A stretch of 64,000 nt of DNA from Herbaspirillum sp. SJZ107 (GCF_006715485.1 NZ_VFNH01000002.1:744001-808000), one strand, 5' to 3'. Counted from the stretch's first letter, positions 10,894-23,226 are shown. The notes: a model not told the origin generated them from the letters alone. Numbers and translations are program-made.

Positions 10894-12525
10894 ATGACCC
10901 CTTCATCGAACGACAACGCGCCGTGGTGGCAGGAAGCCATCATCTACCAGGTCTATCCGCGCAGCTACCTCGACACCAACGGTGACGGCGTCGGCGACCT
11001 GCCGGGCATTACCGCCAAGCTCGATTACATCGCCAGCCTGGGCGTGGACATCGTGTGGCTGTCGCCGTTCTTCAAGTCGCCGATGAAGGACTTCGGCTAC
11101 GACATCTCGGACTATTGCGACGTCGATCCGCTGTTCGGCACCCTCGAGGACTTCGACAGGCTGATCGCCAAGGCACACAGCGTCGGGCTGAAGATCATGA
11201 TCGACCAGGTGATGTCGCACACCGCGGACGCCCACCCGTGGTTCGTCGAAAGCCGCGCCAACCGCGACAATCCGAAGTCGGACTGGTACGTGTGGTCCGA
11301 TCCGCTCCCGGACGGCAATCCGCCCAACAACTGGCTGTCGGTGTTCGGCGGCTCGGCGTGGCAGTGGGACACGCGCCGCAAGCAGTACTACATGCACAAC
11401 TTCCTGGTCAGCCAGCCGCAGCTGAACTTCCACAATCCGGACGTGCAGCAGGCGCACCTAGATTCGCTGCGCTTCTGGCTCGAGCGCGGCGTCGACGGCG
11501 TGCGCATGGATGCCTGCGTGTTCCACTTCCACGACCGCCAGCTGCGCAGCAACCCGCCGGCGCTGGTGCGCGACACCTCGACCGTCACCGACGTCAACCC
11601 GTACGGCATGCAGGCGCACATCCACGACAAGACCCAGCCGGAGAACATCGCCTTCCTGCAGAAGGTGCGCACGCTGCTGGACGAATTCGGCGCCGTGTCG
11701 ATCGGCGAAGTCAGCTCGGACGATGCGCTGGCCCAGATGGCCGAGTACACCTCGGGCGACGACAAGCTGCACATGGCCTACAGCTTCAACCTGCTGACGC
11801 CGGAATTCTCCAGCGCCCACATCCGCCGCCAGGTGGAAGAGTTCAACGAGCGCGTCAAGGATGGCTGGGGCTCGTGGTCGGTCGGCAACCACGACGCGAT
11901 CCGCGTGGCGACGCGCTGGGCAAATGGAAAGCCGACGCCGGCCTTGTCGAAACTCGTGCTGGCACTGCAGCTTTCCCTGAAAGGCACCCCTTGCCTGTAC
12001 CAGGGCGACGAACTGGCGCTGACCGAAGCCGACGTCCCGTTCGAACTGCTGCAGGACCCGTACGGCATCACCTTCTGGCCCGAGTTCAAGGGCCGCGACG
12101 GCTGCCGCACGCCGATGCCGTGGACGTCCGAGGCGCCCAACGCCGGCTTCACCACCGGCACCCCATGGCTGCCGGTGCCGGCCGAGCACCTGGCGCTGGC
12201 CGAGTCGGTGCAGGACCAGGACCCGCAATCGATGCTGAACTTCCAGCGCGCCATCATCCATTGGCGCCGCACCATGCCACAGCTGCTGCGCGGCGAGATC
12301 GCCTTCTACGACGTGCCGGAACAGGCGCTGGCCCTGCGGCGCGACTTGCCTGGACATGCGCCGGTACTGGCCGTGTTCAACGTGACCGACCAGCCGCTGT
12401 CGTTCGACTGGCCGCAAGCCGCCGGCGCGGCGCCACTCGAGGGCCACGGCCTGCCGGGCGAGGTCGCCGATGGCAAGGTCACGCTGCCGGCCTACGGCGG
12501 CTGGTTCGGCACCCTGAAGGCGTAA
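10894..12525 (+). CDS. GH13 alpha-glucosidase (oligo-1,6-glucosidase/alpha-glucosidase group)
   Basis: A 543-residue cytoplasmic-type GH13 enzyme without a signal peptide. It starts in the family manner (WWQEAIIYQVYPRSYLDTNGDGVGD). The catalytic residues are Asp206 (GVRMDAC), Glu272 (IGEVSS) and Asp334 (VGNHDAIR). The QPQLNFHNP motif and the family's calcium-site-like loop are present. It would release glucose from the non-reducing end of short maltodextrins, possibly also from sucrose or isomaltose. Only four bases separate its stop from the next glucokinase/regulator gene, so product and phosphorylating enzyme are made together. The start ATG follows a long leader (10750-10893) with no strong Shine-Dalgarno. 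Confidence 0.93.
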   Translation: MTPSSNDNAPWWQEAIIYQVYPRSYLDTNGDGVGDLPGITAKLDYIASLGVDIVWLSPFFKSPMKDFGYDISDYCDVDPLFGTLEDFDRLIAKAHSVGLKIMIDQVMSHTADAHPWFVESRANRDNPKSDWYVWSDPLPDGNPPNNWLSVFGGSAWQWDTRRKQYYMHNFLVSQPQLNFHNPDVQQAHLDSLRFWLERGVDGVRMDACVFHFHDRQLRSNPPALVRDTSTVTDVNPYGMQAHIHDKTQPENIAFLQKVRTLLDEFGAVSIGEVSSDDALAQMAEYTSGDDKLHMAYSFNLLTPEFSSAHIRRQVEEFNERVKDGWGSWSVGNHDAIRVATRWANGKPTPALSKLVLALQLSLKGTPCLYQGDELALTEADVPFELLQDPYGITFWPEFKGRDGCRTPMPWTSEAPNAGFTTGTPWLPVPAEHLALAESVQDQDPQSMLNFQRAIIHWRRTMPQLLRGEIAFYDVPEQALALRRDLPGHAPVLAVFNVTDQPLSFDWPQAAGAAPLEGHGLPGEVADGKVTLPAYGGWFGTLKA

Positions 12526-12529
12526 CAGC

Positions 12530-14389
12530 ATGCAGGAACAGCCGGACAATACCCGCACCGCCTTCGCCGACGGCCCGCGCCTGCTGGCCGACATCGGTGC
12601 GACCCACGCCCGCTTCGCGCTGCAGACCGCGCCCGGCACCTACCGCTCGGTACGCGTGCTGAAGTGCGACGACTTCGCCGGCATCGTCCCGCTGCTGCGT
12701 TTCTACCTGCAGGAGCACGCCGACACGCGCCTGCACCATGCGGCGCTGGCGCTGGCCAACCCGGTCAGCGGCGACTACGTGCGCATGACCAACCGGCCCT
12801 GGGAATTCTCGACCGATGCGGTGCGGCGCGAACTCGGCCTCACCACGCTGCTGATCGTGAACGACTTCACGGCGCTGGCGATGGCGATCCCGGGCCTGAA
12901 GGCCGACGACCTGATGCAGGTCGGCTCGGGCAAGCCGGCACCGAACGCGGTGATCGGCGTGCTCGGACCGGGGACCGGCCTGGGCGTATCCGGCGTGATC
13001 CCGACCCTGGACGGCTTCGTCACGCTGGGCAGCGAGGGCGGCCACGTCAACTTCGCACCCGCCGACGAGCGCGAGTTCGCGGTGCTGCAGCTGGCCTGGC
13101 GCGAGTGGAAGCACGTCTCCAACGAGCGCCTGATCTCCGGCCCCGGCATGGAGATCGTGTACCGCGCGCTGGCCCATCGCAACGGCGTGAATGCGCGCAC
13201 GCGCGATTCGGCGGCCATCATCACCGGCGCGCTGGAAGAAAAGGATGCGCTCTGCATCGAGACGCTGGAATGCTTCTGCGGCATGCTGGGCAGCGCCGCG
13301 GCCAACCTGGCGGTGACGCTGGGCGCCTTCGGCGGCATCTTCATCGGCGGCGGCATCGTCCCGCGTTTGAAGGAGTGGTTCAAGACCTCGCCGTTCCGCA
13401 CGCGCTTCGAATCGAAGGGCCGCTTCACGGACTACATCGCCGACATCCCGACCTTCGTCATCAGCACGCCCCACGTCGCCTTCGACGGCGTGGCGACCAT
13501 CCTGTCCGAACACCTGCGCGGCCGCAGCGGCGCGAATACGCTGATGGACCGCATCCAGCAGCTGCAGCACGAACTGACGCCGGCCGAGCAGCGCGTCGCC
13601 ACGCTGGTGCTGGAGCAGCCGCGCCTGGTGCTGAACGAACCGATCGCCGAAATCGCCAGGCTGGCCGACGTCAGCCAGCCGACCGTGATCCGCTTCTGCC
13701 GCTCGCTCGGTTTCCTGGGCCTGGCCGATTTCAAGCTGAAGTTCGCCAGCTCGCTGACCGGGTCGATCCCGGTGCGCCACAGCCAGGTACGGATCAGCGA
13801 CAGCACCCACGACCTGTCGGCGAAGGTCATCGACAACACCGTGTCGGCGATCCTGAAATTCCGCGACCAGCTCGACGTGCACGCGATCGACCGCGCGATC
13901 GAACTGGTCAGCCGCGCGCGCCGCATCGAGTTCTACGCGCTGGGCAATTCGCGCGTGGTGGCGCTGGACGGCCAGCATAAATTCTTCCGCTTCCGCATCC
14001 CGAGCGCGCTGTACGGCGACTCGCACCTGTTCACGCTGGCCGCCGGCCTGCTGGGGCCGGGCGACGTGGTGGTCGCGATCTCGAATTCGGGCGGACTGCC
14101 CGAACTGCTGGCCGCGGTCGACGCCGCCCGCGCCGCCGGTGCCGACGTGATCGCCATCACCAGCAGCCAGTCGCCGCTGGCGCGCCGCGCCACGGTCTGC
14201 CTGGCGGTCGATCATGCCGAGGACAGCACCCATTTCCTGTCGATGATTTCGCGTATCCTGCAATTGCTGCTGATCGACATCATGGCGGTGGGGGTATCGG
14301 TCGACGTGCACCATGCGCGCGCCGGGGTGGATGGCGCGCCGGAAGGCGAGCTGGAAGGGCGGGCGCTGATTTCGCACCTGGACAGTTAG
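12530..14389 (+). CDS. Bifunctional glucokinase / RpiR-family (HexR-like) regulator, copy 2
   Basis: A 619-residue paralogue of the gene at 3622, with the same order of domains: Glk glucokinase (about 12-335), RpiR helix-turn-helix (about 340-415, IAEIARLADVSQPTVIRFCR) and SIS domain (about 455-590). The glucokinase motifs LLADIGATHARFAL, GPGTGLGVSG and GSEGGHVNFAP are intact. The SIS loop reads AISNSGGLPELL and keeps the canonical Ser pair that copy 1 has lost. Its position four bases after an alpha-glucosidase gene suggests it handles glucose freed from alpha-glucans and feeds back on this operon. The two copies are very similar through most of their length, which indicates duplication. Confidence 0.93.
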   Translation: MQEQPDNTRTAFADGPRLLADIGATHARFALQTAPGTYRSVRVLKCDDFAGIVPLLRFYLQEHADTRLHHAALALANPVSGDYVRMTNRPWEFSTDAVRRELGLTTLLIVNDFTALAMAIPGLKADDLMQVGSGKPAPNAVIGVLGPGTGLGVSGVIPTLDGFVTLGSEGGHVNFAPADEREFAVLQLAWREWKHVSNERLISGPGMEIVYRALAHRNGVNARTRDSAAIITGALEEKDALCIETLECFCGMLGSAAANLAVTLGAFGGIFIGGGIVPRLKEWFKTSPFRTRFESKGRFTDYIADIPTFVISTPHVAFDGVATILSEHLRGRSGANTLMDRIQQLQHELTPAEQRVATLVLEQPRLVLNEPIAEIARLADVSQPTVIRFCRSLGFLGLADFKLKFASSLTGSIPVRHSQVRISDSTHDLSAKVIDNTVSAILKFRDQLDVHAIDRAIELVSRARRIEFYALGNSRVVALDGQHKFFRFRIPSALYGDSHLFTLAAGLLGPGDVVVAISNSGGLPELLAAVDAARAAGADVIAITSSQSPLARRATVCLAVDHAEDSTHFLSMISRILQLLLIDIMAVGVSVDVHHARAGVDGAPEGELEGRALISHLDS

Positions 14390-14616
14390 CGCGGTAGTGT
14401 GCGTAGCAGGGGAGGGTGCTGCCGGCCGGGGGAGGAGTGGTATCGCTGAACACGCATGAGGCAATCGCGTGAACGGCGCTACGCGCGGCCGGCAGCACTT
14501 CCCACAATAGGCGCCGCCCGAAATAGTGGCTTGTCGCCGATCAAACCATTACCGGGCGCCCCGAAAACGCATAATCGATCATGCTCCAGTTTCAACGCAT
14601 ATCGAGGAGGCACCCC
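14390..14616. other. Intergenic region with a long inverted repeat
   Basis: After the glucokinase operon there is a perfect 13-base inverted repeat, GTGCTGCCGGCCG at 14416-14428 and its complement at 14486-14498, around a 57-base loop. The stem can be extended outward with G-U pairs (GGGAGG against TTCCC). No T-run follows on either strand, so it is not a typical intrinsic terminator. It may still end transcription or stabilise the operon mRNA. Confidence 0.45.
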
Positions 14617-14874
14617 ATGAGCAAGCTGGATCAGGAAGACCGCAACGCCATCTCTGCCCGACAATTTGCTTTTCCCAAGCAACGGAAGGAACCGCTCGAG
14701 GACGCGAGCCACGTAAGGAATGCCATTGCCCGCTTCGACCAGGTGAAGGATGTGACGGACCACGAGCGGGATGAAGCGTGGGCGCGTATCCGCGCGGCGG
14801 CGAAAAAGTTCGACGTAGCGCTGGATGAAAGCGACTGGCGCGAGCTTGGCGCAGGCAAGAAAGGCAAGCACTGA
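14617..14874 (+). CDS. Small DUF6582-like protein
   Basis: This encodes 85 residues, charged and soluble, beginning MSKLDQEDRNAI. The central part (FPKQRKEPLEDASHVRNAIARFDQVKDVTDHERDEAW) resembles the small DUF6582-type proteins found in many bacteria, in which a helical segment ends in RIRAAAKKF. The ATG at 14617 has a strong GAGGAGG seven bases upstream, so it is preferred over the ATG at 14581. Function unknown. It stands alone between the long inverted repeat and a convergent lipoprotein gene. Confidence 0.75.
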   Translation: MSKLDQEDRNAISARQFAFPKQRKEPLEDASHVRNAIARFDQVKDVTDHERDEAWARIRAAAKKFDVALDESDWRELGAGKKGKH

Positions 14875-14940
14875 ACCGACGTTCAATCGACATGCTGCAA
14901 TGGCGTCATACCCGGACGTCATTGCGACGTGCGCCATCTT

Positions 14941-15411
14941 TCAACGCGACTTCAGCTCGATATTGCGGATATTGCGCCGCCACTCCGACAGCGACTGCAC
15001 CGCATCCGTCTCCGCATCTTCGACCAGGATATCGTCACCCTGCTGCGCCACCAGGAAGCTGGCGCGGCGGTGGATGTTCTGCTTGCGGTTTTCCACGAAG
15101 CTGAGCTGGTAATACGGCTTGCCGCCGATCAGGCGCGGGGCCGGATCGTCTTCGATCACCGCGCCGTGGGCGGCGCCGCGCGACCCCTTTTCGATCTGTT
15201 CCGACCAGGTCTTGATTTCGGGCAGTGCCATCACGGACGCGATCGCCTGGTCGCGCGTGCGCACGGGCTGGGCCGGAGGCTGGGAGGCCGCCGGTTTGGC
15301 TGGGGCGGGCGGTTTTTCGCGCTGGCACCCTGCCAATGCCAGGCTGAGCATCAACGCCGCCGGCACCAACAGCAAGGAATGAAAAGTCGACAATGTGCCT
15401 GGTTTGAACAT
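14941..15411 (-). CDS. Predicted lipoprotein of unknown function
   Basis: This encodes 156 residues. The N-terminus is a lipoprotein signal with the lipobox LALAGC, so the mature protein would start at that Cys and be membrane-anchored. A Pro/Ala-rich linker (EKPPAPAKPAASQPPAQP) leads to a domain of about 110 residues with RTRDQAIASVMALPEIKTW and PYYQLSFVENRKQNIHRRASFLV. I do not recognise the family, but the last segment looks like a small alpha/beta domain. Start ATG at 15411 follows AAGGATCCC. The gene is divergent from the first chemoreceptor gene. Confidence 0.8.
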   Translation of the reverse strand: MFKPGTLSTFHSLLLVPAALMLSLALAGCQREKPPAPAKPAASQPPAQPVRTRDQAIASVMALPEIKTWSEQIEKGSRGAAHGAVIEDDPAPRLIGGKPYYQLSFVENRKQNIHRRASFLVAQQGDDILVEDAETDAVQSLSEWRRNIRNIELKSR

Positions 15412-15564
15412 GGGATCCTTCAAGTAATAAATAAGTGGCAAAAAACGGATAAGGGTCACAGTCACGGGCATGCTGACAATATTTACAATAGTGTTGCCGT
15501 AAGCCAACAAAATTGAAGCGGTGTAATATTTCGCCTTTAAAGCCGCTTAATTGTCATTAAAAGC

Positions 15565-17187
15565 ATGCACTTCCTAGCCAACATAAAAATCGGACGGCGT
15601 CTCGCGCTTGGCTTTGCCATCGTTCTCGTCCTGTCGATCATTACAACTGCAATCGGCATCGTCAAGCTGAATGCTGTCGCCGATGCCGCCGAGCGCATGC
15701 TCGACGAGCCGGTCAAGAAAGAACGCCTGATCAGCGCCTGGAGCGCGAATATCAGCGTCGCCGTGATCCGCACCTCGGCCATCATCAAGAGCAGCGACGC
15801 CTCGCTGATCCAGTTCTTCGCCAGGAATACGGAAGAAACCAACAAGAAAGCGCAGCAATACCTGAAGGACGTCGAACCCTTGCTGACCACGGTCGAGGAA
15901 AAACAGATCTTTGCCACGATGATGAAACTGCGCGAGGGCTACGCCGGCGGGCGCAAGGAAGCGATCCGGCTCAAGCAGGCCGGCCAGATCCAGGAATCCA
16001 ACGACCTGCACGACAAGATCTACATTCCAGCCGCCGAAGCTTACCAGGCCGGCATGAACAAGCTGGTCGCGATCCAGCGCGACCGCGTCAACGAGCTGAG
16101 CGGCCAGATCCTGGCGATCAAGCAGGAAAGCCGCCGTACCGTCCTGCTGCTCGGCGGACTGAGCACGCTCCTGGGCATCCTCTGCGCCTGGTGGCTGACG
16201 CTGAGCATCACCCGTCCGGTGCGTACGGCGGTCGAACTTGCGCAGCGCGTGGCGGCCGGCGACCTGACGGCCAACCCGCAAAGCGGCGGCCGCGACGAGA
16301 TCGGCCAGCTGCAGTCGGCGCTGAAGCACATGAACGACCAGCTGCTGCGCATGGTGCGTGACATCCGCCAGGGTGCGGATACGATCACCACCGCCTCGTC
16401 CGAAATCGCCAGCGGCAACCTCGACTTGTCCAGCCGTACCGAACAGCAGGCCGGCTCGCTCGAGGAAACGGCGTCGTCGATGGAAGAACTGACTTCGACG
16501 GTGACCCAGAATGCCGAAAACGCGCGCCAGGCCAACGTGCTGGCCGCATCGGCATCGGAAGTGGCGGGCCGCGGCGGCGCGGTGGTCGCACAGGTCGTCG
16601 ACACCATGGGTTCGATCGACGCGTCGTCGAAGAAGATCGTCGACATCATCGCCGTCATCGACGGCATCGCGTTCCAGACCAATATCCTGGCGCTGAACGC
16701 GGCGGTGGAAGCGGCGCGTGCCGGTGAGCAGGGCCGCGGCTTTGCGGTCGTGGCCGGTGAAGTGCGCTCGCTGGCGCAGCGCTCGGCCGCCGCCGCCAAG
16801 GAGATCAAGGAACTGATCACCGACTCGGTGGACAAGGTCGAGGTCGGTACGCGGCTGGTCAACCAGGCCGGCGCCACCATGGACGAGATCGTCGGCAGCG
16901 TCAGGCGCGTGAGCGACATCATCGGCGACATCACCGCCGCGACCGAAGAACAGCGTGCCGGCATCGGCCAGATCAACCAGGCCATCAACCAGATGGATCA
17001 GGTCACCCAGCAGAACGCCGCGCTGGTCGAGGAAGCGGCCGCCGCTTCCGGTGCCATGCAGGAGCAGGCGCTGCACCTGGCGCAGGTGGTCAGCGAATTC
17101 AAGCTCGGCACCGGGGACGCCGCCCGCGCACGCCCGGCTGCACCACGCCGCCAGGCAGTTGCCACGCTGGTGCCGCGCCTGTCCTGA
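15565..17187 (+). CDS. Methyl-accepting chemotaxis protein 1
   Basis: A 540-residue transmembrane chemoreceptor. Domains: a first membrane helix (about 10-32), a periplasmic four-helix-bundle sensor (about 33-188), a second helix (about 190-210), a HAMP domain (about 213-265) and a cytoplasmic signalling coiled coil (about 270-515). The hairpin tip is [20 protein letters not shown], which binds CheA and CheW. The C-terminus (LVPRLS) lacks a CheR-docking pentapeptide. The ligand is unknown. It is the first of two tandem, very similar receptor genes, and no che genes are in the window. Confidence 0.93.
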   Translation: MHFLANIKIGRRLALGFAIVLVLSIITTAIGIVKLNAVADAAERMLDEPVKKERLISAWSANISVAVIRTSAIIKSSDASLIQFFARNTEETNKKAQQYLKDVEPLLTTVEEKQIFATMMKLREGYAGGRKEAIRLKQAGQIQESNDLHDKIYIPAAEAYQAGMNKLVAIQRDRVNELSGQILAIKQESRRTVLLLGGLSTLLGILCAWWLTLSITRPVRTAVELAQRVAAGDLTANPQSGGRDEIGQLQSALKHMNDQLLRMVRDIRQGADTITTASSEIASGNLDLSSRTEQQAGSLEETASSMEELTSTVTQNAENARQANVLAASASEVAGRGGAVVAQVVDTMGSIDASSKKIVDIIAVIDGIAFQTNILALNAAVEAARAGEQGRGFAVVAGEVRSLAQRSAAAAKEIKELITDSVDKVEVGTRLVNQAGATMDEIVGSVRRVSDIIGDITAATEEQRAGIGQINQAINQMDQVTQQNAALVEEAAAASGAMQEQALHLAQVVSEFKLGTGDAARARPAAPRRQAVATLVPRLS

Positions 17188-17396
17188 CGGCGCGCCATGG
17201 CCGGTAACGCCCGATAATCGGCCATTTCGCGGCCATCTTTCCTTCAGCGGCGCCATGCCGCTGATGTTGCGGAAGCACACACATCGGCTACCACGTATTG
17301 ATTTAGCGCAATATTTTCGTTAGTATGCGAACATATTTTGCCGTTCAAAATCTCTCCGAAAACCACTGGTGCTTCGCGTACCGGCTTCCCATCATC

Positions 17397-19010
17397 ATGA
17401 AATTTCTTTCCGACCTGCGAATCGGCCAGCGTCTGGCCCTTGGCTTCGCCATCGTGCTGGCCCTGTCGATCTTCACCACCACCCTCAGCCTCGTCCAGCT
17501 GAACGCCCTGGCCGACGCGGCCCAGGCCATGCTGGACGAACCGATCAAGAAAGAGCGCCTCGCCAGCGACTGGAGCAAGAACACCAACGTGTCGGTGACC
17601 CGCACCTCGGCGATCATCAAGAGCAGCGACACCTCGCTGGTGCAATTCTTTGCCAAGGGCACCGAGGAAACCAACCGCACCACGAGCGAGTACGTGAAGC
17701 AGCTCGAACCGATGCTGACGAGCGAGGCGGAAAAGGCTGCCTATACCAAGGCGATGAGCGTCCGCACTACTTACCAGGACAGCCGCAACCGCGCACTCAA
17801 GCTGAAGGAAGCCGGCCAGCTGGAAGCGTCGAACGAAGTGCTGGAAAAGGTCTACCTGCCCGCCGCCGAGGTCTACCAGCAATCGATCGGCGCGCTGCTG
17901 ACCCTGCAGCGCACGCGCCTGGACCAGCTGCACCAGCGCATCGAAGACATCCGCCACAAGGCGCGCAACATGGTCGTCCTGCTGGGCTGCCTGGCGATCG
18001 CCCTCAGCATCGCCTGCGCCACCTGGCTCACCCGCAGCATCGTGCGTCCGGTCGCCAGGGCGGTCGAGGTGGCCCGGCGCGTGGCCGATGGCGACCTGAG
18101 CGCGGACCCGCAGGTCGAGTCGAAGGATGAAATCGGCCAGCTGCAGGAAGCGCTGCAGCACATGAACGGCCAGCTGCAGCGCATCGTGCGCGAGATCCGC
18201 GAGGGGTCGGAAGCGATCACCACCGCATCGTCGGAGATTGCCAGCGGCAATCTCGACCTGTCGGCACGCACCGAGCAGCAGGCCGGCGCGCTGGAAGAAA
18301 CCGCGTCGTCGATGGAAGAAATGACCTCGACCGTCAGCCAGACCGCCGACAACGCGCGCCAGGCCGCCCAGCTGGCCGCGGCGGCCAGCGACGTGGCGGC
18401 ACGCGGCGGCGCCGTGGTAGCGCAGGTGGTCGACACGATGCGCTCGATCGACGCCTCGTCGCAGAAGATCGCCGACATCATCGGCGTCATCGACGGCATC
18501 GCCTTCCAGACCAATATCCTGGCCCTGAATGCGGCGGTCGAGGCGGCGCGCGCGGGCGAGCAGGGCCGCGGGTTTGCCGTCGTCGCCGGGGAAGTGCGCA
18601 GCCTGGCGCACCGCTCGGCCGCAGCCGCGAAGGAAATCAAGGACCTGATCACCGACTCGGTGGACAAGGTCGGCAGCGGCGCGCGCCTGGTCGACCAGGC
18701 CGGCACCACGATGGAAGAGATCGTCGGCAGCGTGCAGCGCGTGACCGGCATCATCGGCGAGATCAGCGCCGCCACCGAGGAACAGCGTGCCGGCATCGGC
18801 CAGATCAACGACGCCGTCACCCAGATGGATCAGGTCACCCAGCAGAACGCGGCGCTGGTCGAGGAAGCTGCCGCCGCGTCCGCCGCGATGCAGGACCAGG
18901 CGCGCCAGCTGGCGCGCGTGGTCGGCGTCTTCAAGATGGCCGACGCTGCCAAGGCCACCCCAGCGCAACACCGGCGCGAACCCGGGCTGGCGCTGCCGCG
19001 CCCGGCCTGA
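17397..19010 (+). CDS. Methyl-accepting chemotaxis protein 2 (tandem paralogue)
   Basis: A 537-residue chemoreceptor with the same plan as its upstream neighbour and high similarity over the entire length, including the sensor ([21 protein letters not shown]). This points to tandem duplication. It has two membrane helices, a four-helix-bundle sensor, HAMP, and a signalling domain with the [20 protein letters not shown] tip. The C-terminus (LALPRPA) has no CheR-binding pentapeptide. The ATG at 17397 is chosen because it aligns with the start of the paralogue. It is followed by a terminator at 19034-19063. Confidence 0.92.
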   Translation: MKFLSDLRIGQRLALGFAIVLALSIFTTTLSLVQLNALADAAQAMLDEPIKKERLASDWSKNTNVSVTRTSAIIKSSDTSLVQFFAKGTEETNRTTSEYVKQLEPMLTSEAEKAAYTKAMSVRTTYQDSRNRALKLKEAGQLEASNEVLEKVYLPAAEVYQQSIGALLTLQRTRLDQLHQRIEDIRHKARNMVVLLGCLAIALSIACATWLTRSIVRPVARAVEVARRVADGDLSADPQVESKDEIGQLQEALQHMNGQLQRIVREIREGSEAITTASSEIASGNLDLSARTEQQAGALEETASSMEEMTSTVSQTADNARQAAQLAAAASDVAARGGAVVAQVVDTMRSIDASSQKIADIIGVIDGIAFQTNILALNAAVEAARAGEQGRGFAVVAGEVRSLAHRSAAAAKEIKDLITDSVDKVGSGARLVDQAGTTMEEIVGSVQRVTGIIGEISAATEEQRAGIGQINDAVTQMDQVTQQNAALVEEAAAASAAMQDQARQLARVVGVFKMADAAKATPAQHRREPGLALPRPA

Positions 19011-19033
19011 TGTAGCGCCTGCTCGATCCGATC

Positions 19034-19063
19034 GCCCGCCGGCCATGCCGCGCGGGCTTTTTT
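19034..19063 (+). terminator. Intrinsic terminator after the tandem chemoreceptor genes
   Basis: A GCCCGC / GCGGGC stem with a GC-rich loop is followed directly by six T residues, 24 bases after the receptor stop codon. It lies between two convergent receptor genes. The T-run is only on the plus-strand side. Confidence 0.75.
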
Positions 19064-19081
19064 ACGCGCGCGTGGAGCGCC

Positions 19082-20776
19082 TCAGAACGCTTCCCAGGCG
19101 GCCGTGTTCTCCACCGCGGCCGGCTTGCGGGCCGCCGGCTTGGCGAGGCTGGCCGCAGCGGGCACGGCGTGCCTGCGCGCTGCAGGCTGGCTGCGGCCCG
19201 GCGCGCCGCCGGCGGCCAGCTTGAACGTGCCGACCAGTTCGGCCAGTCGGGCGGCCTGATCCTGCATCGCCTGCGATGCCGCGCTCGCTTCCTCGACCAG
19301 CGCCGCGTTCTGCTGCGTCACCTGGTCCATCTGCGAAATTGCCTGGTTGACCTGCTCGATGCCGCTGCTCTGCTCGCGGCTTGCGGCCGAAATCTCGGCC
19401 ATGATGTCGGTCACGCCCTTCACGCGGCCCACGATCTCGTCCATCGTGACCCCGGCTTCGCCGACCAGGGCCGAACCGGCGCCGACCTTCTGCACCGAAT
19501 CGTCGATCAGCAGCTTGATTTCCTTGGCCGCCGAACCGGCGCGATGGGCCAGGTTGCGGACTTCACCGGCCACGACCGCGAACCCACGGCCTTGCTCGCC
19601 GGCACGCGCGGCTTCGACCGCGGCATTCAGTGCCAGGATATTGGTCTGGAAAGCGATGCCGTCGATGACGCTGATGATATCGGTGATCTTCTTGGCGGAC
19701 GTCGTGATGGCATCCATGGTGCCGACCACCTCGGCGACGATCTGGCCACCCTTTTGCGCCACTTCCGAGGCCGAGACGGCCATCGTGTTCGCTTGCTGGG
19801 CATTGTCGGCGTTCTGGCGCACCGTCGACGTCAGTTCTTCCATCGAGGACGCCGTTTCTTCGAGGGAACCGGCCTGCTGTTCGGTACGGGCGGACAGGTC
19901 GAGATTGCCGGTCGAGACCTGGGCAGCGGCGGTGGCGATGGTATCGGTGCCGGCGCGCACTTCGGCAACGATGGCGGCCAGTTTGTCGCGCATGTCGCGC
20001 ATGGCCAGCATCAGGCTCGCGCGGTCGTTCGGCTTGACCTGGACCTCCACCGTCAGGTCGCCGGCCGCGATGCGCCGCGCAACCTCGGCGGCTTCGTTGG
20101 GCTCGCCACCCAGTTGCTTGAGCAGCGAGCGGCTGACCAGCAGCGCCGAGCCGACGCCGACAACGACCGCGATGGCGGCCAGCAGCAGCATCGTGGTGAC
20201 GGCGCTGTGGTAGGCCTCCCTGGAGTCCAGTGCGGCGTCATTGTTCAGTTTCTCTTCCCAGCGCGCCAGCTTGTTCATGGTGTCGAGCCAGGCAGCCTGC
20301 AGCGGACCGACCTTGTTCATGAGCAGCGGGGTGGCCTCGTCGGCATTGTTCGCCAGGCCCAGCTTTTCGGCCTCGGCCATCAGGGGCAGGACGGCATGCT
20401 CCTGTTCCTGCAGCTGGCGGAAAAAGGCTTTCTCCTCCGGCGTGGTCGCGGGGTCTTCGAACGTCTTGCCCAGCTGGGCCATGGCATCCTTGTAGGCGGC
20501 TTCGAGATCGCGGATGCGCTGCGCTTCCGGCCGCATCGCATTCATGTCTGTCAGCAAAGCCAGGTTGCGCAGGGCGATCATGCGATCGCTGATGCTGTCC
20601 TGCATCTTGCCGATCAGGGTGATCTGGACATTGTTGACATCGGTAATCGTCGCAGTGCGCGCCTGCATCTGCTGCATTTTGAACACGCCCGTAGCGACAA
20701 TGCCGCCAAGCAGGCAGAACACCAATCCATAGCCGAGGGCGAGCCGGGTACCGACTCTCATATTCTTGAAGTTCAT
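19082..20776 (-). CDS. Methyl-accepting chemotaxis protein 3, with C-terminal AWEAF tail
   Basis: A 564-residue chemoreceptor. A first membrane helix (about 10-32) precedes a periplasmic helical-bundle sensor (about 35-190), then a second helix (about 190-213), HAMP and the signalling domain with the [20 protein letters not shown] tip. It is less related to the tandem pair upstream. Its last five residues are AWEAF, matching the x-W-E-x-F pattern of the CheR/CheB-docking pentapeptide NWETF of enteric receptors. It could therefore recruit the adaptation enzymes for the neighbouring receptors that lack a tail. The ATG at 20776 starts [17 protein letters not shown] as usual for the family. Confidence 0.92.
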   Translation of the reverse strand: MNFKNMRVGTRLALGYGLVFCLLGGIVATGVFKMQQMQARTATITDVNNVQITLIGKMQDSISDRMIALRNLALLTDMNAMRPEAQRIRDLEAAYKDAMAQLGKTFEDPATTPEEKAFFRQLQEQEHAVLPLMAEAEKLGLANNADEATPLLMNKVGPLQAAWLDTMNKLARWEEKLNNDAALDSREAYHSAVTTMLLLAAIAVVVGVGSALLVSRSLLKQLGGEPNEAAEVARRIAAGDLTVEVQVKPNDRASLMLAMRDMRDKLAAIVAEVRAGTDTIATAAAQVSTGNLDLSARTEQQAGSLEETASSMEELTSTVRQNADNAQQANTMAVSASEVAQKGGQIVAEVVGTMDAITTSAKKITDIISVIDGIAFQTNILALNAAVEAARAGEQGRGFAVVAGEVRNLAHRAGSAAKEIKLLIDDSVQKVGAGSALVGEAGVTMDEIVGRVKGVTDIMAEISAASREQSSGIEQVNQAISQMDQVTQQNAALVEEASAASQAMQDQAARLAELVGTFKLAAGGAPGRSQPAARRHAVPAAASLAKPAARKPAAVENTAAWEAF

Positions 20777-20986
20777 GGGGTAATTAAGAAAAGAGTAAGG
20801 CGCACCGACAGCGGTGCCTGAAGAGCGAAGACCTTGCGCGACGCCTGGACGCCACCTGGCCAACGTCTTTACGGGGCCATGTGGCGAGTATAAATCAAAC
20901 TTGCTGTGTAGAAATTGAACGGCGGGCGCACTGTTGCGCAAATGTTGCGCGGCGGGAGGAGGGAGGGGTGGCGCCTGCTGCCGGAA

Positions 20987-21406
20987 TCAGCTTGCCAGTT
21001 CCAGGCCATGCTCCTGGCACCAGCGGGACAAGGCGGTCCTGGTTTCCTGTTCGCGGAAGCTGCGCCAGCGCTCGGCCGCACCGCGCTCTTCCAGTAGGCG
21101 GAAGAAGCCTTCGTCGTCCTGCTCCCGGAACAGCTCGCGCACCCTGGCTTCGTCGCCGGGCAGGTGGCTGCCGGTAAACCGGAACACCAGCGCATCGCCG
21201 ATCCCGAGCGCGCTGGCGGCGGGGACCGGGACATATTCGCCCTGGGCTTCCACGTCGGACGGCAGCGGCGCTTCCTCGTCCATGTATTCGTCATTCAGCA
21301 GGTGGATCATGCCGCTCGCGCGCGACACCAGGGCCTTGGCTTCGCCGTTTCCATCTTCGACCATCATGGCCGCGTTTTCGAGTTCGTCGAGTTTTACAGC
21401 TGGCAT
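20987..21406 (-). CDS. UPF0158-like protein
   Basis: This encodes 139 residues starting MPAVKLDELENAAMM. The order of features fits the UPF0158 family: an N-terminal helix, a segment with a glycine-containing hairpin, the middle region YVPVPAASALGIGDALVFRF, and the closing RWRSFREQETRTALSRWCQEHGLEL. Function unknown in the family. The start at 21406 is preferred because upstream in-frame codons give a non-conserved extension. It lies between groEL and the third receptor gene on the same strand, beyond the groEL terminator. Confidence 0.75.
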   Translation of the reverse strand: MPAVKLDELENAAMMVEDGNGEAKALVSRASGMIHLLNDEYMDEEAPLPSDVEAQGEYVPVPAASALGIGDALVFRFTGSHLPGDEARVRELFREQDDEGFFRLLEERGAAERWRSFREQETRTALSRWCQEHGLELAS

Positions 21407-21473
21407 GTCGTTCACTCCATTGGCTATCTTGTGTTCTATCAGACCACCATTTGCAAAGCCGTGGCGCACCCGA

Positions 21474-21512
21474 CCAAAAAAGAAAGCCCGCGGAGCGAAC
21501 CCCGCGGGCTTT
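21474..21512 (-). terminator. Intrinsic terminator of groESL
   Basis: An 11-base stem (AAAGCCCGCGG against CCGCGGGCTTT, arms 21483-21493 and 21502-21512) is followed on the minus strand by a T-rich run (CTTTTTT). It sits 36 bases downstream of the groEL stop and ends the chaperonin operon. Confidence 0.8.
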
Positions 21513-21547
21513 ACTTTATGACTCGGTTGGCTGACGCCGTCCGGCTA

Positions 21548-23197
<1,650 letters not shown>

Positions 23198-23226
23198 TTA
23201 TTTCTCCGTTCGTAGGATGGACTGGA

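Noticed and set aside
15428..15447. Flagellar sigma-28-like promoter before the first chemoreceptor (TAAA and GGATAA)
   Set aside because: Spacing and the GCCGATAA element fit poorly, and none of the other receptor genes shows the pattern.
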